From positions 3,782,001-3,846,000 of the forward strand of contig NZ_CP050831.1 of assembly GCF_012113595.1 (NCBI RefSeq): 64,000 nucleotides of DNA, written 5' to 3'. This DNA is from Bacteroides faecium. Its GTDB lineage: Bacteria; Bacteroidota; Bacteroidia; Bacteroidales; Bacteroidaceae. The notes under the pieces are model-generated. The model was not told the origin of the DNA. It ran no database searches and saw nothing but the letters and a program-made list of their open reading frames with translations. Made by a program: the position numbers and the translations under genes. Below are positions 26,536 through 35,826 of this stretch, piece by piece (positions within the stretch are counted from its first letter, which is position 1; the number at the start of each line of letters is the position of its first letter).

Positions 26536-27525
26536 ATGGCACATGTAAAGAAAAAGAGAATAGAATATATTGACTATTTAAGAGGTTTGACAGTCATGTG
26601 GGTCGTTTGGTATCATGCAAAACATCCTGATTTTGTGGATTATTCGTTTAGAATACCTCTATTCTATTTTATTTCTGGAATATTTTTTAAATTATATGAT
26701 ATTCCTGTGTTTTTGAAGAAAAAAATTAATCAAATAGTTATTCCTTTTATTTTTTTCTATCTATTATACTATCTTTTCTATTTATTTCTCAATTACTGTA
26801 AATATAAGGATTTATATGTAATAAATTATGCTGTCATTGGAGATCTTTTTAACCCTTATGTTGGAACGGAGAGTTTTACAATTAATCCGCCTTTATGGTT
26901 CTTGTGTGGTCTAATTAATTTACAGTTGTTATTGTATGTTTTTAGAAAATATATATCAAATGTTTTTTGTTTACTTTTAATAGCTTCAATAATTAGTTTA
27001 TTAGGAATGTTTGTTATTCAGGATGTACCAACTTATTTTATGTTTGGTAGATGTTTGAGATATTTTATATATTATGTTATAGGATTTGTTGTTGGAAAAA
27101 CATTGTTGGAATATATAAACGAAAGAAAGCATGAGATTTTGTTGTTATTACTTAGTGTCTCAGTTTTTTTACTAGGTGTTTTTGCTAAGTCTTTTTTGGC
27201 AAAAGAATGGGAGTTGGAATTATTTGATATGATTAATATTTTCTCGTTAATATTTATAATGATCGTACTGATGAAGAATATGTATAAGTATAAAATTATG
27301 TATATATTCAAATTTTTTGGGATGAATTCTATTATTGTTTTAGGATTTCATGAGATTATACAAACATGTATTAAAATTATAATTAATTGGAATTTAGGTG
27401 AAACAACTATTTTTGGGGGTGCTCTTGAAACAATTATGACTTTGGTTTTGCTTTATCCTTGCATTATTATAATGAATAAACATATCCCTATGTTTGTGGC
27501 TAAGAAAGAATTTTGTAAAATTTGA
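26536..27525 (+). CDS. Family-3 membrane acyltransferase
   Basis: 329 residues, about ten hydrophobic segments. It opens with the family pattern RIEYIDYLRGLTVMWVVWYH, whose His is catalytic in the family. It probably acetylates or otherwise acylates a sugar of the capsule repeat unit at the inner membrane. It is very AT-rich. It overlaps the next gene's longest possible start and lies 4 bp after the preceding gene. Confidence 0.88.
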   Translation: MAHVKKKRIEYIDYLRGLTVMWVVWYHAKHPDFVDYSFRIPLFYFISGIFFKLYDIPVFLKKKINQIVIPFIFFYLLYYLFYLFLNYCKYKDLYVINYAVIGDLFNPYVGTESFTINPPLWFLCGLINLQLLLYVFRKYISNVFCLLLIASIISLLGMFVIQDVPTYFMFGRCLRYFIYYVIGFVVGKTLLEYINERKHEILLLLLSVSVFLLGVFAKSFLAKEWELELFDMINIFSLIFIMIVLMKNMYKYKIMYIFKFFGMNSIIVLGFHEIIQTCIKIIINWNLGETTIFGGALETIMTLVLLYPCIIIMNKHIPMFVAKKEFCKI

Positions 27526-27530
27526 AGTTA

Positions 27531-28685
27531 ATGAGAAGGAAAATATTATTTTTTATAGAATCTTTGGCAGGTGGAGGAGCAGAAAAAGTTTTAGTAACAT
27601 TGCTAAAGAAATTAAACTTAAGTAATTATGATATACAATTAGTCACTTTAGTTGATACGGGTATATATTTAAATGATATAAAAAATTTAGATATATCGTA
27701 TACTTCTATTTTGGGGACAGGAAAAGGGAATTTTCTTCAGAGAATAAAGTACAAAATTAATTATAAGCTTATGTATAATTACTTGCCTCCAAAATATGTT
27801 TATAACATTTATTTACCAAAGAAGAGTGATGTAGAAGTTGCATTTGTTGAGGGGTATGCAACGAAAATTTTATCTGCATCTTCAAATAAGAAAGCTTTGA
27901 GGGTTGCTTGGGTGCATACTGATTTGATGGAAAATGCGTGGCCTTTACAGCAGCGAATTTATAAGAACTGGGAAGAGGAAAAGAAAGTGTATCAAATATT
28001 TAATAAGGTTGTGTGTGTGTCGGATTCTGTTAAAAAAGTAATGATTTCATACTATGGCTTAAATAATGTGGTGCGTATATATAATATAGTTGATTCAGAG
28101 ATTATAAAAGATAGATCTTTGGAGAAAACTAATTTGTCCATAAATAAAAATGTTTTTAATATGATTTCTATTGGAAGGCTAGTACCTCAGAAAGGATATG
28201 ATCGTTTAATAAAAATTTGTGTAATGTTACGAGATGAATTGGAGGTTCGGTTTCGTTTATATTTAATAGGAGAAGGAGAAGAATGTGATAATTTGCAATC
28301 TCTAATTTTAAAAAATAAACTGGGAGAATACGTAACTTTATTAGGTTTTAAGAAAAATCCGTACATATATCTTGCTCAAATGGATCTTTTTGTATGTTCC
28401 TCTAGATGTGAAGGATACAGTTTAGCTATTGCTGAGAGCATGGTTTTAGGGATTCCTGTTGTCAGTACTGATTGTTCTGGTCCCAATGAATTGTTAGCTT
28501 TTGGAAAATATGGATTATTATGTGAGAATACAGAAAATGGACTGTATAAAGCCTTAAAACAATTAATGACTAATAAAAATATGCTTTTAAAGTACAAGTT
28601 ATTGTCACAAGAACGAGGGAAAATGCTTAATGTGGATAGTTTATTGAGAGATGTGGATAATCTTTTTAGAAAGAATGTAATATAG
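27531..28685 (+). CDS. GT4 family glycosyltransferase
   Basis: 384 residues from ATG 27531. A TTG start at 27522 is possible but weaker. GT-B features: ILFFIESLAGGGAEKVLVTLL, MISIGRLVPQKGYDRLIKI, LIGEGEECDNLQ, and RCEGYSLAIAESMVLGIPVV with the E-x7-E site. The final region STDCSGPNELL is typical of the donor-binding domain. The donor is unknown. Confidence 0.92.
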   Translation: MRRKILFFIESLAGGGAEKVLVTLLKKLNLSNYDIQLVTLVDTGIYLNDIKNLDISYTSILGTGKGNFLQRIKYKINYKLMYNYLPPKYVYNIYLPKKSDVEVAFVEGYATKILSASSNKKALRVAWVHTDLMENAWPLQQRIYKNWEEEKKVYQIFNKVVCVSDSVKKVMISYYGLNNVVRIYNIVDSEIIKDRSLEKTNLSINKNVFNMISIGRLVPQKGYDRLIKICVMLRDELEVRFRLYLIGEGEECDNLQSLILKNKLGEYVTLLGFKKNPYIYLAQMDLFVCSSRCEGYSLAIAESMVLGIPVVSTDCSGPNELLAFGKYGLLCENTENGLYKALKQLMTNKNMLLKYKLLSQERGKMLNVDSLLRDVDNLFRKNVI

Positions 28686-28686
28686 T

Positions 28687-29892
28687 GTGAATTTGCGTAT
28701 TTTAATAGTTATTCATTATTTAGAAATAGGTGGGGCGGAACGTAGTCTATTAGGATTATTGAATGCAATAAATACTCAAAAATGTGATGTGGATTTGTTT
28801 ATTCATCAGCATACAGGAGAGTTTATGCCACTAGTTCCACGGAACGTTCATTTATTAAACGAAAATAAACGATATGCATCCATTGAAGCTCCAATGAGAC
28901 AGGTCTTGAAGAGGGGATATTGTGATATTATTCTGGCTCGATTGTTGGCGAAGTGGAGGTGTAGAAACTATGTCAAGAAGAATAATTTAAAAGATGGTTC
29001 TTCTATTTTTCAGTATGTGGCAGAGGCTGTTACTCCTTTGTTATCATCTCTTCATCAATATGGAGAATATGATTTGGCGATAAGTTTTTTGACTCCTCAT
29101 AATATTGTATTAAATAAAGTGAAAGCTAAAAAGAAAATAGCTTGGATTCATACAGATTATTCTACAATACAAGTGAATGCTGTTCAGGAACTGAAAATAT
29201 GGAGACAATATGATTACATTGCATCTATATCAGAGGAGGTAACCACTGCTTTTTTGAAGACTTTTCCTTCCTTAGCAGATAAAATTGTATTGATTGAGAA
29301 TATTCTTTCTTCTGTATTTGTTCGTGAACAAGCAGAATTGCAGAATGTTATGAATGAGATGAAGGTGGAAGAAGGGACAGTGAAGCTTTGTTCAGTGGGA
29401 CGTTTCACTTATCCGAAGAATTTTGATAATGTTCCTTATATTTGTAAGAAAATATTAGAACAGGGTGTTGCGGTGAAGTGGTTTATTGTTGGATATGGGG
29501 GAGATGAATCATTGATTAAACAGTCTATTCAGAAGTGTGGTATGGAGGATTATGTAATTTTATTAGGAAAACAAATAAATCCTTATCCTTATATAAAAAC
29601 ATGTGATATATATATACAACCTTCCCGATATGAGGGGAAGGCAGTGACTGTGAGAGAGGCTCAAATTCTTTGCAAACCCGTAGTGATAACAAATTTTCCT
29701 ACAGCAAAGAGTCAGATACGTGATGGGATAGATGGGGTAATTGTCCCATTAGATAATGATTCTGCTGCAAGGGGGATTGTGGATTTTATTAAGAATATTT
29801 CTTTGCAACGAGAGTTTGTTAATTATATGAAAACTCATGATTATGGTAACGAAAGCGAAGTTGTAAAAATTTACAATCTGACAGAAGGATGA
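28687..29892 (+). CDS. GT4 family glycosyltransferase, GTG start
   Basis: 401 residues. No ATG is suitably placed, and GTG at 28687 lies 1 bp after the previous stop. GT-B features: ILIVIHYLEIGGAERSLLGLL, KLCSVGRFTYPKNFDNV, YIQPSRYEGKAVTVREAQIL. It is most like the gene at 25341, sharing the INPYPYIKTCDIYIQPSR type of sequence, so the two are probably old duplicates with different specificity. Confidence 0.91.
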   Translation: MNLRILIVIHYLEIGGAERSLLGLLNAINTQKCDVDLFIHQHTGEFMPLVPRNVHLLNENKRYASIEAPMRQVLKRGYCDIILARLLAKWRCRNYVKKNNLKDGSSIFQYVAEAVTPLLSSLHQYGEYDLAISFLTPHNIVLNKVKAKKKIAWIHTDYSTIQVNAVQELKIWRQYDYIASISEEVTTAFLKTFPSLADKIVLIENILSSVFVREQAELQNVMNEMKVEEGTVKLCSVGRFTYPKNFDNVPYICKKILEQGVAVKWFIVGYGGDESLIKQSIQKCGMEDYVILLGKQINPYPYIKTCDIYIQPSRYEGKAVTVREAQILCKPVVITNFPTAKSQIRDGIDGVIVPLDNDSAARGIVDFIKNISLQREFVNYMKTHDYGNESEVVKIYNLTEG

Positions 29893-30914
29893 TAAGAGAG
29901 CGGAGTTATTATTTAGATATAATTAGGACCTTGGCTTGTATTATGGTAATTGTGATGCATTCTCCTATTCCAAATACAGATGAAGAAAATAGTTTGCTGT
30001 TGGGAGCTATAAGTTATTTTACAGCTCCTTGTATTGGATTATTTTTTATGGTTTCTGGAGCTTTATTACTACCGATTAAAGATACTCCTAGTTTATTTTT
30101 AACAAAACGTTTAAATAAAATAATCTATCCTACATTATTTTGGTCTTTATTTTATGTTCTTTGTAATTTGATAACAGGAAAGATTGAAAATTTAGATCTT
30201 GTTAAATCATTATTAGGATTACCCTTTGCAGCGCAGGGGAATGGTGTTCTTTGGTTTATGTATACTTTGATCGGACTCTATCTGTTAACTCCTATTTTAA
30301 GCGCATGGATAGAAAAAGTTAATGAAAGGATGATTAAATTGTATTTATTATTTTGGACTGTTACGCTTTGTTATCCATTTATCCGTTTGATATTGGACAT
30401 TCCATTGAAAGAGGAGAATATATTTTTTTATTTTTCAGGGTATGCAGGTTATTTCTTATTGGGATATTATTTGGATAATTATAACAGAAAGGGCATTAGA
30501 AAATCTGGGTGGAAATATTTTTATATGGCTGTTGGGAGTTTAATTGTATTTCTTCCACCAATACTGTGTAAGATGAATGATTGGAACATTGATTTTTATT
30601 TTTTGTTTTGGTATCTTTCTATAGGAGTATCTATAATGTGTATCGGTTGGTTTGTCATGATTCAGAGTATCCCCTTATTCAGAAAAAAGAATATAATAAC
30701 ATGTGTTTTGACTGATTTCTCAAGAATGTCATTTGGTATTTATTTAATTCATATTTTTATAATGCGGTATATATTATGGGAGTGGGGAATATTACGATCG
30801 CTTCCGTATATTGTACAAATTCCTTTGTGTACAATATCTACTGTTTTATTATCCTATTTGGTGGTTAAATGGATATCGAAGTTTCCTTTTAGTAAATATA
30901 TAATAGGCTGTTAA
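29889..30914 (+). CDS. Family-3 membrane acyltransferase
   Basis: 341 residues with about ten membrane segments. The N-terminal motif is ERSYYLDIIRTLACIMVIVMH, followed by GLFFMVSGALLLP and VLWFMYTLIGLYLLTPIL, all typical of O-acyltransferases of the OafA/WcjE sort. It overlaps the previous gene by 4 bp. This is the second intact acyltransferase of the locus, so the polymer probably carries at least two acyl substituents. Confidence 0.9.
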   Translation: MIRERSYYLDIIRTLACIMVIVMHSPIPNTDEENSLLLGAISYFTAPCIGLFFMVSGALLLPIKDTPSLFLTKRLNKIIYPTLFWSLFYVLCNLITGKIENLDLVKSLLGLPFAAQGNGVLWFMYTLIGLYLLTPILSAWIEKVNERMIKLYLLFWTVTLCYPFIRLILDIPLKEENIFFYFSGYAGYFLLGYYLDNYNRKGIRKSGWKYFYMAVGSLIVFLPPILCKMNDWNIDFYFLFWYLSIGVSIMCIGWFVMIQSIPLFRKKNIITCVLTDFSRMSFGIYLIHIFIMRYILWEWGILRSLPYIVQIPLCTISTVLLSYLVVKWISKFPFSKYIIGC

Positions 30915-30919
30915 GTGTT

Positions 30920-31651
30920 ATGATTCCTAAAATAATTCATTATTGTTGGTTTGGCGGAAATCCATTACCAAAATCTGCACAAAAATGTATTGATAGTTGG
31001 CGGAAATATTTTCCTGATTATGACATAAAAGAATGGAATGAAGATAATTTTGATATTGCTATTATTCCTTATACAAAGGCTGCTTATGAAGCTAAAAAAT
31101 ATGCTTTTGTAAGCGATTATGCTCGTTTTTGGGTGTTATATCACTATGGAGGTGTATATTTTGATACAGATGTAGAGGTAGTAAAATCTATGGAGGACAT
31201 ATTAAATAGGGGAGGCTTTATGGGTTGTGAAATAGATCAACCGGAAACTTTCGCAGTGGCACCAGGATTGGGTATTGCTATTGAGCCACATCATCCGTTG
31301 TATCAGTATTTATTGGAAATGTATAATGGATTACCTTTTTATTTAAAAAATGGTGAGATGAATCCGCTTGCAATAGTGCGTATTACGACTGCGGCTTTAC
31401 TAAAATATGGATTACAAAGGAAAGCTTGTATTCAGGATGTTCAAGGTATAACAGTTTATCCAGCAGATTATTTTAATCCTTTGGATGATGCCACTGGACG
31501 TTTAAAAATAACTCCTAATACAAGAAGTATTCATTGGTATTCAAAAACATGGATTCCTACATCACCTTTAAAAACTAAATTAATCCGTTTGTGTCATCGC
31601 TATTTTGGAGTTAACTGCTTTTCGGCAATTAAAAGTATCTTGAAAAAGTAA
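30920..31651 (+). CDS. GT32-like capsular polysaccharide glycosyltransferase
   Basis: 243 residues. It opens MIPKIIHYCWFGGNPLP, then YAFVSDYARFWVLYHYGGVYFDTDVE, with the DxD of the sugar-transferase 'DXD' family and the SDYAR/YHYGG pattern typical of Och1/GT32-like enzymes. It is cytoplasmic. Donor and linkage are unknown. Confidence 0.92.
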   Translation: MIPKIIHYCWFGGNPLPKSAQKCIDSWRKYFPDYDIKEWNEDNFDIAIIPYTKAAYEAKKYAFVSDYARFWVLYHYGGVYFDTDVEVVKSMEDILNRGGFMGCEIDQPETFAVAPGLGIAIEPHHPLYQYLLEMYNGLPFYLKNGEMNPLAIVRITTAALLKYGLQRKACIQDVQGITVYPADYFNPLDDATGRLKITPNTRSIHWYSKTWIPTSPLKTKLIRLCHRYFGVNCFSAIKSILKK

Positions 31652-31655
31652 TTTC

Positions 31656-32753
31656 ATGCTTTCTGCACAACATTATTATCCGTTTTTTATTTATTCAGTT
31701 TTATTATTGTCTATAGTGCAATGTATAAGTTTACAGTCTACTTCTCAATATGCATTACTTTCTACTAGAAAAGGTATAGGGGGGATGGTAGTGTATTGTA
31801 TTGCTTTTATTATTCTAGTAGGTCTGAGACCTGTATCTTATCATTTTGGAGATACGGTGAGTTATGCACATATGTATTATGGTTATCAGCGTGGCACAAC
31901 ATTGTGTGACCCCGAATCCTCGGAGTGGCTATTCAATGGAATGATGTCGAGGGCTTCACATGTGATGAATGTGCAATATTTCTTTTTAATAATCGAATTC
32001 TTTTATATTGTCCCTATGCTTTGGGCGTGTATGCGTTTGGTTTCTAAAAATGGAAGTATAGCCATGTTATTCTGTTTAGGGGCTTTCTCATTCTTTTCAT
32101 ACGGAGTCAATGGTATTCGTAATGGGATGGCATGTAGTTTGATATTATTGGCTTTGTCTTTTGTCTTGGGAACAAAGAAGGAAAAGATTATAGCTGGAGT
32201 ACTGTGTTTCTGTGCCTACAATATACACCATTCTACTGCATTGCCTATTCTGTGTATGATAATCGCCTATGTTTATAGAAACACTCGCATGGTGATGTAT
32301 TTTTGGTTGTTCTCTATAGTTGTAAGTTTGGTAGCTGGTGGAATAGTGGAGAATTTCTTCTCTGGTTTAGGGTTTGACGACCGACTGAATGGATATATCA
32401 ATAGCCATCAATATGACGATTCTTTTAGTAGCACAGGATTTCGGTGGGATTTCCTGCTTTATAGTGTGATGCCTATCTGGCTAGGATGGTATGTGATATT
32501 CAAAAAGAAGATAGTGAGTCAGAATTACCAATTATTGCTCAATACATACATTCTATGCAATGCTTTTTGGGTCATGCTTATTCGTTCTTCTTTTTCTAAT
32601 CGTTTTGCTTATTTGTCTTGGTTTATGTATCCATTAGTATTGGCTTATCCATTACTAACTTTACCGATATGGAAAGATCAAGGGAAGAAAACGGGAATGA
32701 TATTAATGGCACATGTGTTATTTACATACTTTATGTGGTTAATTAAAGGTTAA
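31656..32753 (+). CDS. EpsG-type Wzy polysaccharide polymerase
   Basis: 365 residues with about ten hydrophobic segments. Motifs near 150-190 (GVNGIRNGMACSLILLALSF and YNIHHSTALPIL) match the RNG/H-H-S pattern of EpsG polymerases. It is the only gene of the locus with this topology, so it is the best candidate for joining repeat units on the periplasmic side. A stretch HQYDDSFSSTGFRWD probably lies in a periplasmic loop. Confidence 0.86.
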   Translation: MLSAQHYYPFFIYSVLLLSIVQCISLQSTSQYALLSTRKGIGGMVVYCIAFIILVGLRPVSYHFGDTVSYAHMYYGYQRGTTLCDPESSEWLFNGMMSRASHVMNVQYFFLIIEFFYIVPMLWACMRLVSKNGSIAMLFCLGAFSFFSYGVNGIRNGMACSLILLALSFVLGTKKEKIIAGVLCFCAYNIHHSTALPILCMIIAYVYRNTRMVMYFWLFSIVVSLVAGGIVENFFSGLGFDDRLNGYINSHQYDDSFSSTGFRWDFLLYSVMPIWLGWYVIFKKKIVSQNYQLLLNTYILCNAFWVMLIRSSFSNRFAYLSWFMYPLVLAYPLLTLPIWKDQGKKTGMILMAHVLFTYFMWLIKG

Positions 32754-32774
32754 AATGATAATTGTAGACTAATA

Positions 32775-33683
32775 ATGCAAAAGAAGACACTGACTATTTT
32801 TACTCCTGCTTACAATCGTGCACATACTATTGGGCGGACGTATGAAAGTTTATGTAGGCAGACATCAAAGGATTTTTGTTGGTTGGTGGTAGATGATGGT
32901 TCTGTAGATAATACGAAAGAATTGGTAGCAAAATGGATTAAGGAAGATAAAATTCCTATTCGTTACATCTATCAACAAAATCAGGGGATGCACGGAGCAC
33001 ACAACACTGCTTATCGAAATATAGATACGGAACTGAATACATGTATAGATTCGGATGATTATATGCCGGATGATGCAGTGGAAAAGATTGTTTCTTTTTG
33101 GAAAAAATATCGTTCGGAGAAGTATGCTGGTATTGTAGGCTTGGATAAAGCGCATGCAGGTGGAATTATAGGTACAGAATTTCCGTTGGAGATGACAGAA
33201 ACCACTTTACAGGGATATTATGAGCAAGGGGGAAAAGGTGATAAGAAAATAGTATATCGTACAGATGTTATATGTAAATATCCTGAGTATCCTATTTTTG
33301 AGGGAGAAAAATATGTGGGGCTTGCTTATAAATATATGCTGATCGATCAAGATTATACATTGCTTACAATAAATGAGCCTTTGGTGATTGTAGACTATCA
33401 AGATGATGGTTCTAGTATTAATATGTATAGGCAGTACTGGAATAATCCCAAAGGATTTGCGTTTTTTCGAAAAACAGAAATGCAGGTAACGCATAGTTTG
33501 AAAAGAAGATTTATTGTATGTGTACATTATGTATCCAGTTCTATTATAAGTCGAAACAAAAGGTTTATTAAAGAAAGCCCGAATAAGTTGATGACTGTAT
33601 TAGCAATTCCGTTTGGATACCTATTGTATAGGATGATAAAAAGGAAAGTGGCTAAAAATAAAAAAATTCAAAAACCGATATAG
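32775..33683 (+). CDS. GT2 family glycosyltransferase
   Basis: 302 residues. GT-A fold: LTIFTPAYNRAHTIGRTYES at the N-terminus, LVVDDGSVDNTKELV, NQGMHGAHNTAYRN, and the metal site TCIDSDDYMPDDAV near residue 95. The basic C-terminus (MIKRKVAKNKKIQKP) may contact the membrane. Its HNTAYRN region is the acceptor-side motif of a subgroup frequent in CPS loci. Confidence 0.92.
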   Translation: MQKKTLTIFTPAYNRAHTIGRTYESLCRQTSKDFCWLVVDDGSVDNTKELVAKWIKEDKIPIRYIYQQNQGMHGAHNTAYRNIDTELNTCIDSDDYMPDDAVEKIVSFWKKYRSEKYAGIVGLDKAHAGGIIGTEFPLEMTETTLQGYYEQGGKGDKKIVYRTDVICKYPEYPIFEGEKYVGLAYKYMLIDQDYTLLTINEPLVIVDYQDDGSSINMYRQYWNNPKGFAFFRKTEMQVTHSLKRRFIVCVHYVSSSIISRNKRFIKESPNKLMTVLAIPFGYLLYRMIKRKVAKNKKIQKPI

Positions 33684-33689
33684 ATAATA

Positions 33690-34778
33690 GTGAAGATACT
33701 TCAGGTTATAACTTCCATGAATATTGGAGGTGCGGAAAAGTTAATAACAGAGATTACTCCTTTATTGAGGGATAAAGGGCATCAAGTGGATGTGCTTTTG
33801 TTTGATGGAACAGAAACGGCTTTTAAGCAGAATTTGTTGGATAATGGGATATGTGTATATGAGTTTGGTAAAGGTGGTTCGGTGTATAATCCGTTGTACA
33901 TCTTTAGATTGCTACCCTTTTTGAAGAAATATGATATTGTTCATACTCATAATACTGCACCACAGTTATTCGCTGCTATAGGTAGCGTGTTATGCTCGGT
34001 GGTGCTTGTCACCACCGAGCATACCACCGCCAACCGCAGACGCGGTTGGCGGTGGTATTGGCTGATAGACCGGTGGATGTATAATCGTTATCAGTCAGTT
34101 ATCTGTATTTCTGATGCGGCAGAAAATAATTTGAAGAAGTATCTTGACCATTATCATACCAATATAACTACTATTTATAACGGGGTCAATTTTCAGAGTT
34201 TTATAGATGCGAAGGCGGAAACGGCATTGAAAAAACAAACAGTTGGGAAGGCTGTGGTAGTAATGGTCGCAGGATTTCGTTACCAAAAAGACCAAGATAC
34301 TTTAATTAAGGCATTTGGATATCTTCCAAAAGATAAATATGAATTATGGTTGGTCGGAGATGGAGAGCGAAGACAGATTTTAGAACAGTTGGTTGATGAA
34401 AAGAATCTAAAAGATAATGTTCGTTTTCTTGGAGTGAGGAATGATATTCCACAGATTTTGAAGGCTGCGGATATAGTTGTGATGTCCTCTCATTTTGAAG
34501 GTTTATCTTTGTCGAGTATTGAAGGAATGGCAGTTGAAAAGCCTTTTCTAGCAAGTGATGTAGATGGATTAAGAGAGATTACTATGGGGGCAGGTATTTT
34601 GTTTCCACATGGTGATGTACGGCAATTAGCAAAGGAAATTGAGCAATTAATGGACGATAGAGAATATTATAAAACCGTAGCTGATAAATGCATGAAACGA
34701 GCGAAGAAATATGATATTTTTAAGATGGTGGATGAGTATGAGAAAGAGTATAAGGTTTTAATTAATGAATATGTGTAA
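33690..34778 (+). CDS. GT4 family glycosyltransferase, GTG start, with hairpins inside the gene
   Basis: 362 residues starting at GTG 33690, 6 bp after the preceding gene. GT-B features: VITSMNIGGAEKLITEITPLL, VHTHNTAPQLFAAI, MVAGFRYQKDQDTLIKAFGYL, WLVGDGERRQIL, SSHFEGLSLSSIEGMAV. The protein reads normally throughout, but codons about 101-123 are unusually GC-rich and form two perfect hairpins in the DNA (annotated separately). The gene overlaps the next one by 14 bp. Confidence 0.92.
   Translation: MKILQVITSMNIGGAEKLITEITPLLRDKGHQVDVLLFDGTETAFKQNLLDNGICVYEFGKGGSVYNPLYIFRLLPFLKKYDIVHTHNTAPQLFAAIGSVLCSVVLVTTEHTTANRRRGWRWYWLIDRWMYNRYQSVICISDAAENNLKKYLDHYHTNITTIYNGVNFQSFIDAKAETALKKQTVGKAVVVMVAGFRYQKDQDTLIKAFGYLPKDKYELWLVGDGERRQILEQLVDEKNLKDNVRFLGVRNDIPQILKAADIVVMSSHFEGLSLSSIEGMAVEKPFLASDVDGLREITMGAGILFPHGDVRQLAKEIEQLMDDREYYKTVADKCMKRAKKYDIFKMVDEYEKEYKVLINEYV
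33991..34058. repeat. Twin perfect hairpins inside a glycosyltransferase gene
   Basis: Hairpin 1: 14-bp arms TATGCTCGGTGGTG (33991-34004) and its exact complement (34010-34023), loop of 5. Hairpin 2: 17-bp arms ATACCACCGCCAACCGC (34021-34037) and its exact complement (34042-34058), loop of 4. They share three bases. The block is GC-rich in an AT-rich gene and keeps the reading frame, encoding the TTEHTTANRRRGWRW region, which is a normal part of GT4 enzymes. Confidence 0.92.
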
Positions 34779-35826
34779 AAAAGTCAACGAGAGGGAGCCT
34801 CTAATATCTATTATAGTAACTGTATATAAGGTAGAAAAGTATATCGCTCAATGTGTTTTGTCACTTATAAAGCAGACTTACAAGAATTTGGAAATCATAT
34901 TGGTCAATGATGGATCACCAGATAATTCATTGAAGATTTGTAAAAAGTATGCAGAGAAAGATAATCGAATCAAAATTGTAGATTTGGTGGAAAATCAAGG
35001 GCTTAATAGAGCAAGATTTCAAGGAATGAAAGTAGTATCTGGAGAGTATATTATGTTTGTTGATTCAGATGATTTCATTTCTTTGGATGCAGTAGAAACA
35101 CTTTATGGTGCAATGAACAAAACCGGAGCGGATATTGTAGAAGGAAACTTTGTGAGAGTCTATGATAGTTGGGGAATTATTAAACGAAAAAAGGATAAAA
35201 ATGTGATGGAGATCACACAACCGGAATTGTTTTATGACTATTTCATAACGTTCTTTGGCGTTAATATGTTAGGTGTTCAGTTATGGGGCAAGCTGTATAG
35301 AAAAGAGTTATTTGAAGTGTCAAAAGTGAAGCCTAATAGATTTAGAATGGGAGAGGATCTGATAACTAATATGCAGATTTTCCCTTATGTAAAGAAATAT
35401 GTGGTTTTGAATGATAATGTTTATTATTATCGGTATGGTGGTATGACTTCAAATTTTAATCCCACTTTGTATTATGATCTTAAAGAACAGTATTATTTAA
35501 AAAAGGAAATGATTGAAAAATATGAATATAAAAAGGGAGAACGTTCGGCAAAAATTGAGATGTGTAATGTGTTATGTTCTAATTTAATACAAATGTATCG
35601 ATTTGGAAAAACAGAGAAAGAAGTACGTTCATTTATTGTGAAAGAAATAGTGATGGGATTTGTAGATGAAATTACTATAGGAATAGAATATGATAAAGAA
35701 TCTTTCACCTATTTGAAGAAGAAAGATATAGAGAGCTTATTAATATACTGCCGAAAGGTGGCTGACGAAAAGAAAACATTGAGATACGTTTTTAATAAAC
35801 TGTTTCCGTTGTTACGTTTTATATGA
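34765..35826 (+). CDS. GT2 family glycosyltransferase
   Basis: 353 residues. The GT-A core is LISIIVTVYKVEKYIAQCVLS (residues 13-33), IILVNDGSPDNS, NQGLNRARFQGM and FVDSDDFISLDAV. ATG 34765 or 34771 could be the start, and both overlap the previous gene. Its stop overlaps the ATG of the following pseudogene (ATGA). Its final sugar transfer would have fed the enzyme that is now broken downstream. Confidence 0.92.
   Translation: MNMCKKVNEREPLISIIVTVYKVEKYIAQCVLSLIKQTYKNLEIILVNDGSPDNSLKICKKYAEKDNRIKIVDLVENQGLNRARFQGMKVVSGEYIMFVDSDDFISLDAVETLYGAMNKTGADIVEGNFVRVYDSWGIIKRKKDKNVMEITQPELFYDYFITFFGVNMLGVQLWGKLYRKELFEVSKVKPNRFRMGEDLITNMQIFPYVKKYVVLNDNVYYYRYGGMTSNFNPTLYYDLKEQYYLKKEMIEKYEYKKGERSAKIEMCNVLCSNLIQMYRFGKTEKEVRSFIVKEIVMGFVDEITIGIEYDKESFTYLKKKDIESLLIYCRKVADEKKTLRYVFNKLFPLLRFI

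Noticed and set aside
33991..34058. Rho-independent terminator inside the glycosyltransferase gene
   Set aside because: No T-run follows either stem, and the downstream genes clearly belong to the same operon.
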